Positions 31,901-41,912 of a DNA stretch of 64,000 nucleotides are shown here, in pieces. The stretch covers positions 37,737 through 101,736 of the forward strand of contig PJRA01000143.1 in assembly GCA_016987375.1 (NCBI GenBank). The letters run 5' to 3'. Position 1 is the stretch's first letter, and each line of letters starts with the position of its first letter. The DNA is from Brachionus koreanus. Taxonomy: Eukaryota; Rotifera; Eurotatoria; Ploima; Brachionidae. The notes beneath the pieces are model-generated. The model saw nothing but the letters and a program-made list of their open reading frames with translations, was not told the origin of the DNA and made no database searches. Made by a program: the position numbers and the translations under genes.

Positions 31901-34900
31901 TTTATGGATGCTTTGAGACTTATTTTTTTGGCCATTAAATCAAAAGAAGAAATAGCAGAGTATGATGAGTTGACGACTTTATTGTCTCATTGTCATCGTT
32001 TACAGCCAACTCTTTTCGAATTACAACTCACATTGATCAATGAACAAAATTTGACCAATTTGATTAAAAAAAAAATTCAACCCGTTTCAGATGACACAAC
32101 TTTATCTTTGAGTTCAAATGTAAACGAGCTTGTCGACCAGTACAAGCACACATTAAGTCAAAGAGACATTGAAATTTTTGACAAACTAAAAAAATTAGAT
32201 CCTCAATTGAAATGTCTAATGTTCAGTAGCTCATCTAAATTGAACAAGTCAAACGATTTAGAGCAGAAACAGGCCAAAATTAGTGATTTCATAACATTGA
32301 AAATAGAAGAAAATTTAATTACTAGTTCAATACGTAACTTTCCGATAAAGAGAAAACTTGATGAAAAATGGAAAAATTTTGATCTCAATGTTTACGACCC
32401 GGTTTATATGCTACCTAATTTATATGATCTTCTTGATTTCGGTAAGTTTAATTAGATGTAAAATCATTCCTGTTTAAAATAAAGCATAAATTAACTCTAT
32501 TAACGTTCTATTGACTAAAAATGGTTTTAAAATTTTTATTTTTACATAAGAGCTAATAATGATGATAACTATAATAGAAAAAAGAATAAAGATCATTTAA
32601 TATCATGAGAAAATGGCTATTAGAATAAAATCAAATTAATTTGAATGAGATTTTTTTCTTTTACGCTTCATACCTTTCTTGACATTATTTGATTTTGTCC
32701 AATTTACATTCACAGACATAAAATAAAATTAATTGTAAAAAACTAAATTAGCGTTTTCTAAATGTATTTTGAATAAATTAAGACAAATGAAATTAAAAAA
32801 GAGATAAAAATTAATTACTGAATATTTTAAACTGAAAAATTTGTCAAGTTGGTTTTTTTATTAAATGAATAAATCAAATAAACAAAAAAATACAGCACAA
32901 ATTATTAACACTAGAAGCACCAACAAGTCAAAATGACTCTTTTTTGATTTTTGACCGCTAAATACCAAGTCAATTTTTTTTAATTGACCATGTATTTTTT
33001 GTTCGGCATAAAAATAAGAAAAAATTTTAAAATAAATCAAATTTATTTATCAAGAAAATCTCCTAAACGTGTGTCATGTCAAATTCGTTTATGTGGTTAT
33101 TATAAGGCTACAAATATTTGTTCAATCTGTAAAAAAGCAGAATGTGGATTTTGTAAAATGCGATTAGCCATTTGTATTTGTTTTAAGGCCTAAGAAAAGA
33201 TTTAAATTTGAAAATTAATCATTTTTATTCAATTAATTTTATAATTTCAATAAATTTAAACATAAAATATATGATTTATCCTTTATGTTTCATCAACGAG
33301 TCATTTTGACTCATTTTGGTGCTTCTAGTAGTTAAAAAATTTTTCTGTGGCAAATTTGCACAGTTTTACCTGAATTTTTCAACTTTATATGCTGCACAAT
33401 GTTGCATTAACAGAACTTGTTTCTTGATCTTTAAAAGAAAATAAAAAAATAAGAAAATTTTCTGTTCTAATATACTAAATTTCACAAAATAGAAAATTAT
33501 AAGATCAAATAAAATAATTTAAGCAACAATTCAAAAAAAAAAAAACAAATTTTGATAGAGTTTTTTTTTGCCAATCATTTTTTTTAACACTTGCTTCTCG
33601 CCAGGTCTTTTCCATTTCAGTAAGCCTTTTCAGACTAAACCCATGATATATGCAAGCATTAACTATTAATTATTTTCTTCGAATCAAAATTAATAATATT
33701 TATCAATTATTGCTTTGAACTTATTAATTATTTCCAATTTGTATAGTTTCAGTTATTTAACACTCAAAGACCGGAGAGATTTTTCGACTCATTTTGTTTG
33801 ACACGTTTTTTTACTCTTTTCTACTCAATGAAAATAAAATTTGCTTAAAAAAAAAGCTTCAAAAGACCTCTTCGGCCTTTGTGTGTTAATACTTTATTTA
33901 GTTCTATCTCATTGTTATCTCATAGTTAAATTCATTTTCGATTCAACATTATATTGAACTAGTTGATTTGGTAGACAACATTTTAGAAAAATATTGACTA
34001 TAATCAATTTATAATAAATTAGTTTAGTATTTTTATTGTCTTTAGTTTGGTATAGTTGATGACTTTTAGCTAAGAAAAAGCTTCATTTTTTATATTTTTA
34101 ATTTGAATAAATTTGTTCAATTTAACAATAAAATCTTTTTTTAAAGCAAATGTTGTCGATGTTCTACAATTTATTCAATCAAAATGTCTTTCATATTTGT
34201 TTGCAAGCTTGAGCAGTGAATGTGCTAAACTTCGAATGCTTGCCTATGGTTCTTTGCATCGTTTTCTGTCACATTTAGAAAGTAAGAAGGAGATCATTAA
34301 ATCAGTGGGTTAAACAAAATTTTCTTTTAAAGATAGTAGAATATATTGCAAAAACATAATTGTTTATTTGATTAATTTATTGCGCAATTCAATGGACAGA
34401 GAAAATCAGCGTCTATCAAGTGTGATTAGTGTATTTTTGGCCGAATCTGTGCCCATCGTAATCGAACCAGGCGAAGCACTCTACAAACCACTTGTATCAT
34501 TTTATTTGCTCAAGCCGGTTCTGGATTTGGCCAATGTTCCTGAATTTTACAAGTTTTTCAACAGTTCTTCTCTAGAGTTCAGAGAAGAACGAAAATGGAT
34601 GATGAATGTTCTAGTCAACGGCATTCGAAGTTCACTTGAATATCGTCTCTATGAAAAAAGATTTGTTTACAGACAACTATTGTCCATTTATGATTCAAAA
34701 ATGAGCGACTATGAGCTCAAAAATTCTATACTTGACCTCCTAATGAAAACATGTGAATCCAAATACGCTCTTATTGATCTCATAAAAAAGCATTTTGCAA
34801 TCATATGGCTAAGTAGTGTGATCAATTCGCTGACCATTGATGAAACAAAAATTAGTCTCTTTGCTAAAATGTTAAAAATATTCAATTTAATATGGATGCA

Positions 34901-35291
34901 GCTAGGACAAAATGGCAAAAAAGATGAACGACTGCCAATGGGATTTTTAAATCAAATGTTGACATTGGGCAAAATAATCAAGTCTAAATTGTGCATTAGT
35001 GAAGTTAAGTTTGAAGAATTGTTCAGCAAAATGGAAAAAAATCAAGATGAAATGCGAGTTATGTTGGAGAATTTTTTTACATGTTGTGATCATGTAGTGC
35101 TTGAGATTGAAAAATATGAAATAGGCGTTTTGGTCGAAAAAAGTTTCGATCAAATAATCGAAACAAGTGAAGAAAAAGTTAAAAATGGACATTTGCAAAA
35201 CTATGCTGATTTGGTTAATTATGTTGTCACATCAAAACGCAAAAATGACAATTTACATGATTGTAAAAATAAAAAAATTAAGTTAAATTAA
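28914..35291 (+). CDS. URB1: URB1, nucleolar pre-ribosomal-associated protein 1, four exons
   Basis: Nucleolar helical-repeat protein needed for 60S ribosomal subunit assembly. Exons: 28914-30974, 31391-32441, 34147-34281 and 34333-35291, in frame at every junction (1401 aa). The N-terminal 690 residues form an all-helical region with Npa1/URB1-like character, including CVRLLTLCVQ and DLREMSLEFILSYL. The C-terminal part is the clearest match: NVYDPVYMLPNLYDLLDF runs across the exon 2-3 joint into ANVVDVLQFIQSKCLSYLFA, then MLAYGSLHRFLSHLE, FYLLKPVLDLANVPEFYKFF and EERKWMMNVLVNGIRSS. Human URB1 is about 2270 aa, so this version is shorter, mostly in the middle. It ends in a Lys-rich tail, fitting a nucleolar protein. 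The 1.7-kb third intron hosts two transposon derivatives. Confidence 0.92.
30975..31390. other. URB1 intron 1
   Basis: A 416-bp A/T-rich intron (GTAAGC ... CTTTAG). No element recognised. Confidence 0.7.
32909..33331 (+). mobile_element. piggyBac-type element, internally deleted, keeps the transposase Cys-rich tail
   Basis: A 423-bp element bounded by TTAA on both sides (32905-32908 and 33332-33335), the piggyBac target duplication. Terminal inverted repeats begin CACTAGAAGCACCAA on the left and, read inward from the right, CTACTAGAAGCACCAAAA. Both are followed by the palindromic AGTCAAAATGACTC. Inside, 32990-33193 encodes a basic stretch and a Cys cluster (CSICKKAECGFCKMR and CICF) ending in a stop, like the C-terminal zinc-binding domain of piggyBac transposases. 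The catalytic DDD region is gone, so the element is non-autonomous. It sits in URB1 intron 3. Confidence 0.82.
33380..33490. repeat. Member of dispersed TGTTGC...ACAGAAC repeat family
   Basis: Contains GCACAATGTTGCATTAACAG (33393-33412) continuing AAC, and later TAAATTTCACAAAA, the order seen at 7945-8052 and 10830-10960. Confidence 0.5.
33761..33885. mobile_element. 125-bp piggyBac-like MITE
   Basis: Bounded by TTAA (33757-33760 and 33886-33889). The left end CACTCAAAGACCGGAGAGAT and the inverted right end CACACAAAGGCCGAAGAGGT match at 16 of 20 positions. No coding capacity. The termini differ from those of the element at 32909-33331, so it is a separate family. Confidence 0.75.
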
Positions 35292-35698
35292 AAAAAAAAG
35301 TTAAAAATATTTTTCCGTTAATTGAAATAAATTTTTTGGAAATGAAAAGTTAACTTTTTAAAATACTTTAAATAATAATTAAGATAAAAATTGATTTTAT
35401 CAAAAACATAGTTAAAAGTGAAAGTTAAAGTCCTCACTTTAAATTTATTATCAAAATAATAACAAGCCTAAACAAAAAAAATTGTGATCAATAAAAATAC
35501 CGTAAAGTTTAGGTGTAATAAAAAATTAAATCAATTTAGTCTTAGCTTTTATTTTACCATTAAATATATTTTTAGTCGCGTCATCACTTTTCATGTATTC
35601 ACCGCAACAAAGACAAGGTTGACCATTCAGACAAGTTGCTCTTTTAACTTCACTTGCTGTCTCTTGGAAAATTGTCATCTTCACAATTAATGCTTAAC
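35292..35698. other. URB1 3' flank with a short Cys-rich frame
   Basis: Holds the URB1 3' end and, on the minus strand at 35526-35678, a 50-codon ATG frame with a cluster CLNGQPCLCCGEYM and a Lys-rich end. It has no known family or promoter and may be chance or transposon residue. Confidence 0.35.
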
Positions 35699-36149
35699 CA
35701 GAGTTTGTCAAAAGTCAAAGTCAAGTCTTTACTTTGACTTAACTGACTAATATTTTAAAAAAATTAATTAATATTCTAGAGTAAAAAAATTTAGATAAAA
35801 AACATAATTTTTTTATCGTTTTAAAATAGACGAAAAAAAAGATACAAAAATGTAAAATAATAGAAGAGATCATTCTAAAAATAAGAAGTAAAATTAAGTG
35901 ATTGTATTCTCTTTAACATCTAAATTTAAAATTTTAAACAAAAAGATGATATAATAGAAAAAATTAATGTTATTATAGAATACGCTGTAAAAATTTATGT
36001 ATCAGCTAAATATTGAAATATTATAAATTTTCAAATCGTCTGAATCTCTTTTAGAATTGAAACTGTCTATATCTTTGAAACTCAGACTTTGACTTGAGCT
36101 AAAAATAATTTCAAAGTCAAATTTTTCCTTTGGCTTTTGACCAACTCTG
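35699..36149. mobile_element. 451-bp hAT-type MITE
   Basis: Left end CAGAGTTTGTCAAAAGTCAA and inverted right end CAGAGTTGGTCAAAAGCCAA match at 18 of 20 positions, and CAGAG is a typical hAT terminus. The flanking 8-mers TGCTTAAC (35691-35698) and AGCTAAAC (36150-36157) match at 6 of 8, fitting an old 8-bp target duplication. Repeated AAAGTCAA/TTGACTTT words lie just inside both ends, like subterminal transposase sites. No transposase is encoded. Confidence 0.72.
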
Positions 36150-36310
36150 AGCTAAACAAACATGAAAGGCATTGATCCCGAAAATTTTTCTTTAATTTTA
36201 ACATATTAAGTGGTCATCGATTTGGTGATCAGCGTTTTTAAATTATTTCAAAATTATGAGGAATATGTTAGATTGAAAAAGGAGTTTTTTTCTTTAAATG
36301 ATTTTGATTA

Positions 36311-36426
36311 TAACCCGACTAGAGTCAGGCTCCACAAATGCGTATATACTCATATGATGCGGTCCGGCACGGAAATCTTTAGTAAAAGGCGAAAGATTTA
36401 TTCGTTTTGCTGAACCACATGAGTTT
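36311..36426 (-). ncRNA. U5: U5 spliceosomal snRNA, copy 2
   Basis: Same RNA as copy 1. Identity over 119 bp (36311-36429 versus 20740-20858, inverted) covers the whole RNA, including loop I, the Sm-type site and the 3' hairpin. Outside this block the flanks have diverged except for the promoter motifs. It lies 317 bp downstream of the PDZD8 stop on the same strand, right of a hAT MITE. Identity with copy 1 implies that both are functional or recently homogenised. Confidence 0.97.
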
Positions 36427-36455
36427 ACTGAAGTTTAAAAGTGAAAAATTTGAAT

Positions 36456-36511
36456 TATTTATAGTAAAAATCTTAGTATTTTGCTAAAAGTTTCTCTATT
36501 AACTTTTCAAA
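36456..36511 (-). promoter_or_regulatory. snRNA promoter: PSE-like block and TATA box
   Basis: TATAAATA (36456-36463) and AGTTAATAGAGAAA with its following bases (about 36480-36504), both on the minus strand, lie at about the same distances from the RNA start as at copy 1. They are the main conserved islands in otherwise diverged upstream DNA. Confidence 0.68.
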
Positions 36512-36742
36512 CTGACATCTCATTTTAAAAATTAATTTCTTCAACATATTTATAATTTTGAAGAATTTTCATTTCTTTTTTTCTATTTTAAAAATTTATT
36601 ATAATTGAAATAAGAAAAATTTTTTTAGAAAAAAAATAATTCTAATATGAACGGTTTTCCACAAATGAACGGAATGAATATTTTCTAATTTACAATTAAA
36701 TAAATATAAAAGAAAAATAATATTAATAGATAATGTAAAAGT

Positions 36743-39700
36743 CTAGATCAATTGTAAATTTTCAACATTATTATTTTCTATGCTTGAATTGCTCGTCTCC
36801 GAGCTGGACAAGCTTACAGTGGTCTCTGCAATTGGCTCGGGAAGCTGCTGGTCTTTGGGTGCCAAACTTTCCAATCCCATTTTGCACTGCATTAGCAGAA
36901 ACATGACACATTTTATTTGCTCATTCAAATGATTTATTTGAGAACGGACAGCATTTTCTTGTTGAGTGACTTGTTTCTTGTCGTCCATTAGTCGTTGAGC
37001 TTGTATCAGTTCCATTTCGGCTTCCAAATCTGTCTTTAGCTTGCTCATCATGTCTACTGTATTTTGATATTTGGCTATCTGCTCCTCATACTTTGTCTTT
37101 CGCTCGGACTCTTCCAAATCTTCGAAGAGTTCAGTGCCGAACAATTTGTCATCATCGGTCGGATCTATGTCCTTGAACTCTTCTTCTAAATTCTCGTCTA
37201 AAACACTGTCCATTTTTTCTTTTTCAATCGGTTTCACATCTTTCTTTTTCTTAATATAGCCAAGCAAATTTGAAGTCGACTTTGACTTTGTCTCAAATAT
37301 GGCCTCACTTTTGATCAAATTACGCTGTCTCAGTCCATTGAAAAACGATGTTACTTTAGCACGTGCGTTTGCCACGATCATGCCATCAGACAAAGTACTT
37401 GTCACGGATATGTCTGATGGTGATCTTGAACGCCTTTTATTAGTTTTACATTGAGCACTTTCAGGTTCGCTTAGTATGACAAACGAGTCATCGTTAGTCC
37501 ATTCAGATTGTTGTTGTTCATCGGCAACTTCTTGAGGATCTAAATTTGGATTTTGAGCAAAAAATCTTTGACAAATGGTCTTATTAATGGCATTTTCGTA
37601 GCACTTTTGATGAATTATAAAACCACAATAGGCACACTTGTAAGCAGTTTTGAACCAGATTTTTTTTTTGCATATTTCACAATTCAATATTTGATTGAAT
37701 TGAACAGACAAAAATTTATGCACCGATCCGTCGTCATTTTCGCTATTTAAATCGAAGCCCGACTCGCTAATATCGGCTGACGATTGTTGATTTTTCTCTT
37801 GTCCAAATTGAGACTTGTCAATTATTTCCTGGGCTATTTTGGCCGATATGTCTTTTTTGTTCAAATTTTTTTGCTCGATAAAATGTTGAAAATTAATGGT
37901 CAAATTTCCAATAGCAACATTGCTCTCAAAGCCTAAATGATCGCTGATTACATGTGACTTTGCCATTTTGGACACAGCTGACGCACGCAACTCTTCAATT
38001 GGCTTAAAGTAAAATGTCGACTGTGACTCGCCTTTGGTTGTCGACCAACAGTCAATTGCCAGTTCGTTCAATGCTATTGTCACAAAACCGATTGGCAGTG
38101 GTTTTTTGCGACTAGACTTTTGCACGCTTTGCTCACTCCATAATACCACATTCAAATATTTGGCTTTTTCTGACAAATCGAATTCGAACGATTCGTCAAT
38201 TTGGATAGGCACTCGATTCTTGGTCAGTGAAAACAAGTTTTCCTTGTCAAGTTTGAGATCGCTGGTTTTTTTGAAGCGCGATTTGTCCTCATCTTGGTCA
38301 AGGTCAGTCAACAATGCAACAAGGTCCAATGTTGTTGTTGGTTCATTCTTTAAATATTATCATTGATATTTATGCATATAATTTTTTAATTTTTCAATAA
38401 GAAAAAAATAATTGGCAAAAATATTTTTATTAATTTTTTTTAATATTTTTATATTAAAAATATTTTTCATTATAAAAATACTGACTTTGTGTTGCGGACT
38501 AAACCGTTGCTCCTCACTCTAATAGCATGATTTCAATAGTACTTAACTACGGTTAAGGACTAGTGAAGCATGCCTTGTTATAATATCTTTGTTTTATTTT
38601 TTTTGTATTATTATTATTGCTATCTACTTCTCTCTTTTGTATGGTCTCGAATAAGATGTTTAAAATAAAAAACCGTAATTTTATCAAAAACCCCCAAACC
38701 GTAACAGTAACCAAAACTACATTTAATAAAATAAACCTGTGAGACCAAGCACCCACACTTGAGTCTTCAACATTTGTATAAATTGAAGAACCTGATAATT
38801 CTTTTTTTTTTTAAATTTCTAATTTTAATATATTTTTTCTTAAAATTAATTTAATTTTTATAAAAATAAAAAACAAATTTTAATTTTATTTCTGTTAAAA
38901 AAAAATATTCAAAATAGCAGACAATTAAATAGTCTATTTAGAATAAATTATTCAAAATAGCTTGACTAGATGTGCAACAAAAAAATAAACTAAAATAAAA
39001 AAGCGAAAACCAGCTAATTTTTCCAAAATAGTCAAATCAACTACTAATGTCAAGTCCTATAAAATTCTAACTTGTAAAACATAAAAATGACATTTAATAG
39101 TCGCTAGAGAAAGAAAACTTCTTTAAATTCACAACTTTTATCTTGTTTTGGAAAAAATGTATTTTTACGTTTAGTTTAAAAATTAAAAAAGAAATAAATA
39201 AGAAAAAAAATCTTTTTCTTAGTCTTCTTTTGTCAATTTGTCTTTCTCTAATGTCCCATGCAATTCAGAAGTTGGTAAAAATCAACATTTATGTTATCCT
39301 AGCCATAAATTAAATACTTTTGGCTGTATTGACTTATCTATTGAGATTTTTCAAACAGAAAACACTAGAGACTAGTATAAAATGACGCAATAAAGAGAAA
39401 AAAAGCAGACATACATCAGATCTAAATCCATTGTTTGAGATTGAAATGTGTAACACTCATTACATACTCATTAATTATTTATACCACGCATCACTAATTT
39501 CAACGAGTCCTGATATTATGTTTAATTTAATGTAATCATAAATCATCCATGCGTTTAAGATTTGCTCGCTTTGTTAAGAAAAAAAGCAAAAGAGAATAAA
39601 CAAGTCATGTTCAAAGTCTAAAGAAAAGTAATTTTGATTATAGAATTAAAGATTTATTTAAAGAAATAGATATATATATATATATATAAAAGAAGAATTT

Positions 39701-41912
39701 GATTTTGGTGTTGTTGTTGTTGTTGAAAATTGATGTCATTCATAGTTAAATATTTACTGCCATTTTGAAATAAAATGTTTTTTACAACAAGCTATTTTGA
39801 TTGATTTATTATATATTTTTTAATAAATCCTACATTATTTATTGAGTCTAGGATCAAAAATTCTCACTATTTTTTTAAAATTTAAAATCAGAAATTCTAA
39901 AACGTTAATTTCTTAATAAAAATTATTAGCTAAATGAAATTAGAAACAAAAAGAAAAGCACGACGAGATGAGAAATAGTACTTTGGAAAAGAAGAAAATT
40001 TAAAAAAAAATCTTAAAAAAAAATGTTAAAAAAAAGGCTCAAAAAATTACTTACTAAGGCACATTCAGTGACATTGCAATAAAAATCAACTAAAGAGCTG
40101 GCTGATGTGTTAACATTTAAATTTTCGCTAGAAATTTTCGGCTCATTTTCGCTTGTTTCTTCATCCATTACTGAACTTAGTCTCATGGGAAAATTGGACA
40201 TTTTAACTATGGGCTTTTTGGACACAATTATTGGCCGCTGAACAACAAATTTAATGGGCTGAAAGCTCGACTTTTGTATAAGCTTGTTCAATGTTTTAAC
40301 AGATGTACATCTTACTTGGTTTATTGAATAGAGTATATCGAATTTTTTAATTGTCTTTATTTTGCCAGCCAACGAATCCTCGTTTATTTTTTGTATGCAA
40401 ATCTCTGTTTTATTTATAAAAAAAACTTCCATAAACACAATGCCAATCATTTGATTTGCGTTTGTTTTTTGTATTTCAAACTCGATAAAAGGCCAATTTT
40501 CGCGACTTGTTCTCTTGTCCATTAGCTTCTCCATTGAATGACTATCAATGCTGGTTGTTAAATGGACAACGTTTTGTTGTTCTTTGTCACTGGGCGATGA
40601 GCTCAGCAAGTTTAGATGAAGAGTCGATGCTGTTTTGTGAATCAATTGGGCATCTGGTTTCGCATTTTGACTTTGATTTAGGGAGTACAAGGCCTCTGGT
40701 AGACGATCGCATGATTTCAAGTTAATCTTTAGTGTGCCCACACTTGACAAGTCAACGCCTAGCTTTTGACACAAACGTGTGTACTCGGCACATTCACTAA
40801 ACTTAGTTTCACAAGTATTTTTCTTAGCTAAAAACTCATTCAAATCGGACTTGTACAATTTTTGATTGTATATCATTTCAAAAAAAGGCTTAAAACGTAT
40901 CTTATAGTTGGGTAATGTGTGCTTTCGTCTAATCGACTTGCGTATTTGATTGACTAGTAAATAGGTCAATTTGGGCATTGAACGTCCATCGAATTGAGAC
41001 GAGCCTTCCATTTCAACTATTGGATCCTAAAATTAGAAAATAAAAGAAAAAAAATTTAGAGGAAAATAAAGTTAAGTATTCTCATGCTAAATGTGAGAAT
41101 AATGTCTGGTTTGTGGTTCCAGACTAGTCTTTGAGCAGAGCCGAGATCGCAGCTAAACACTCGGTTGAGTGGCTTTGTTCATTGACGAACGTCCCACACT
41201 TTTCCTTGTACCTACCTCGACAAAAGCGAAACTCCAGTGCGTGAACGGTTGTCTACAGAATTGAAGTCTAATTTTTCCTTTGATTAGTGCGACTTTGATG
41301 TGAACATAGGCCGATTTGCCGAGAATTAAGTCGGCATCGACCGAAATCGAAAAGCCATTTTTATATTCAATATCGACGAGGACAGAAACTTCGTCGATAA
41401 GCTTTTTGGTCGAGTCCAACTTGTATGATTCACATTTGACCGAATTAACAATTGGAAAACTGGTGCCCAAGCTAAAGTCTCTTGTGCTCAAGCGTTCAAT
41501 GAATTTTCCGGCTGCTTTGGTGGTCAACAAGTCTTGAAAGTCGAGAGTAATGCGTTTAATTAGATATCGTCTCACTGCTTTGGTGTCTTTTAGTTCTTGG
41601 AAAAAAAATTGAAGAAGCAAGTTGAGCACATTCATGCTATTCAAATTCGGGTCTGATGTGTCTTGACTTCTATCTATCATTCCTATAAATGTCTTTTATT
41701 TTAAAATATTAAATCAAAAAGTTATTTTAATATTGTTTGTTTTTATTTTTTACGTTCTCGAGTTTGAACTCTTCATATTGGGGCTGATCGGCCACAGTGC
41801 TTTTGGGAAGCTTTTTTATGTAGAACCAGTAGACGGCAAAAAGTGCCAAACTGGTGAACACTAAAGACTGAATTATGTTCCATATTAGCCAATTGATTAA
41901 ATAAGCTATCAT
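36743..41912 (-). CDS. PDZD8: PDZD8-like ER-anchored SMP lipid-transfer tether, four exons
   Basis: PDZD8 is an ER protein that tethers mitochondria and endolysosomes and moves lipids through its SMP domain. Exons in order: 41754-41912, 41216-41692, 40055-41026 and 36743-38347, all phase 0, 3213 bp, 1070 aa (human about 1150). Domain order matches: N-terminal membrane anchor (about 9-31), SMP domain (about 65-260, with LLLQFFFQELKDT and HTLPNYKIRFKPFF), PDZ (about 393-479), C2-like region (about 555-690), a C1 zinc finger (about 746-795) with its H, CEICKKKIW, CAYCGFIIHQKC and final C, and a C-terminal coiled coil (about 970-1030). Exon 2 starts at ACATTTATAGG because the nearer AG would break the frame. 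The C1 metal ligands look complete. The call rests on the whole domain order. Confidence 0.93.
38348..40054. other. PDZD8 intron 3
   Basis: A 1.7-kb intron. It holds a GC-richer patch of unknown origin (38490-38760), a (TA)n run (39669-39688) and a (GTT)n run (39708-39725). No exon or RNA gene is supported. Confidence 0.6.
39669..39688. repeat. (TA)n microsatellite
   Basis: About ten TA units inside PDZD8 intron 3. Confidence 0.9.

Noticed and set aside
38490..38760. GC-richer patch in PDZD8 intron 3 with a faint tRNA-like GGTTTAGTCC on the minus strand
   Set aside because: Does not fold as a tRNA, no coding frame continues, no second copy in the window.
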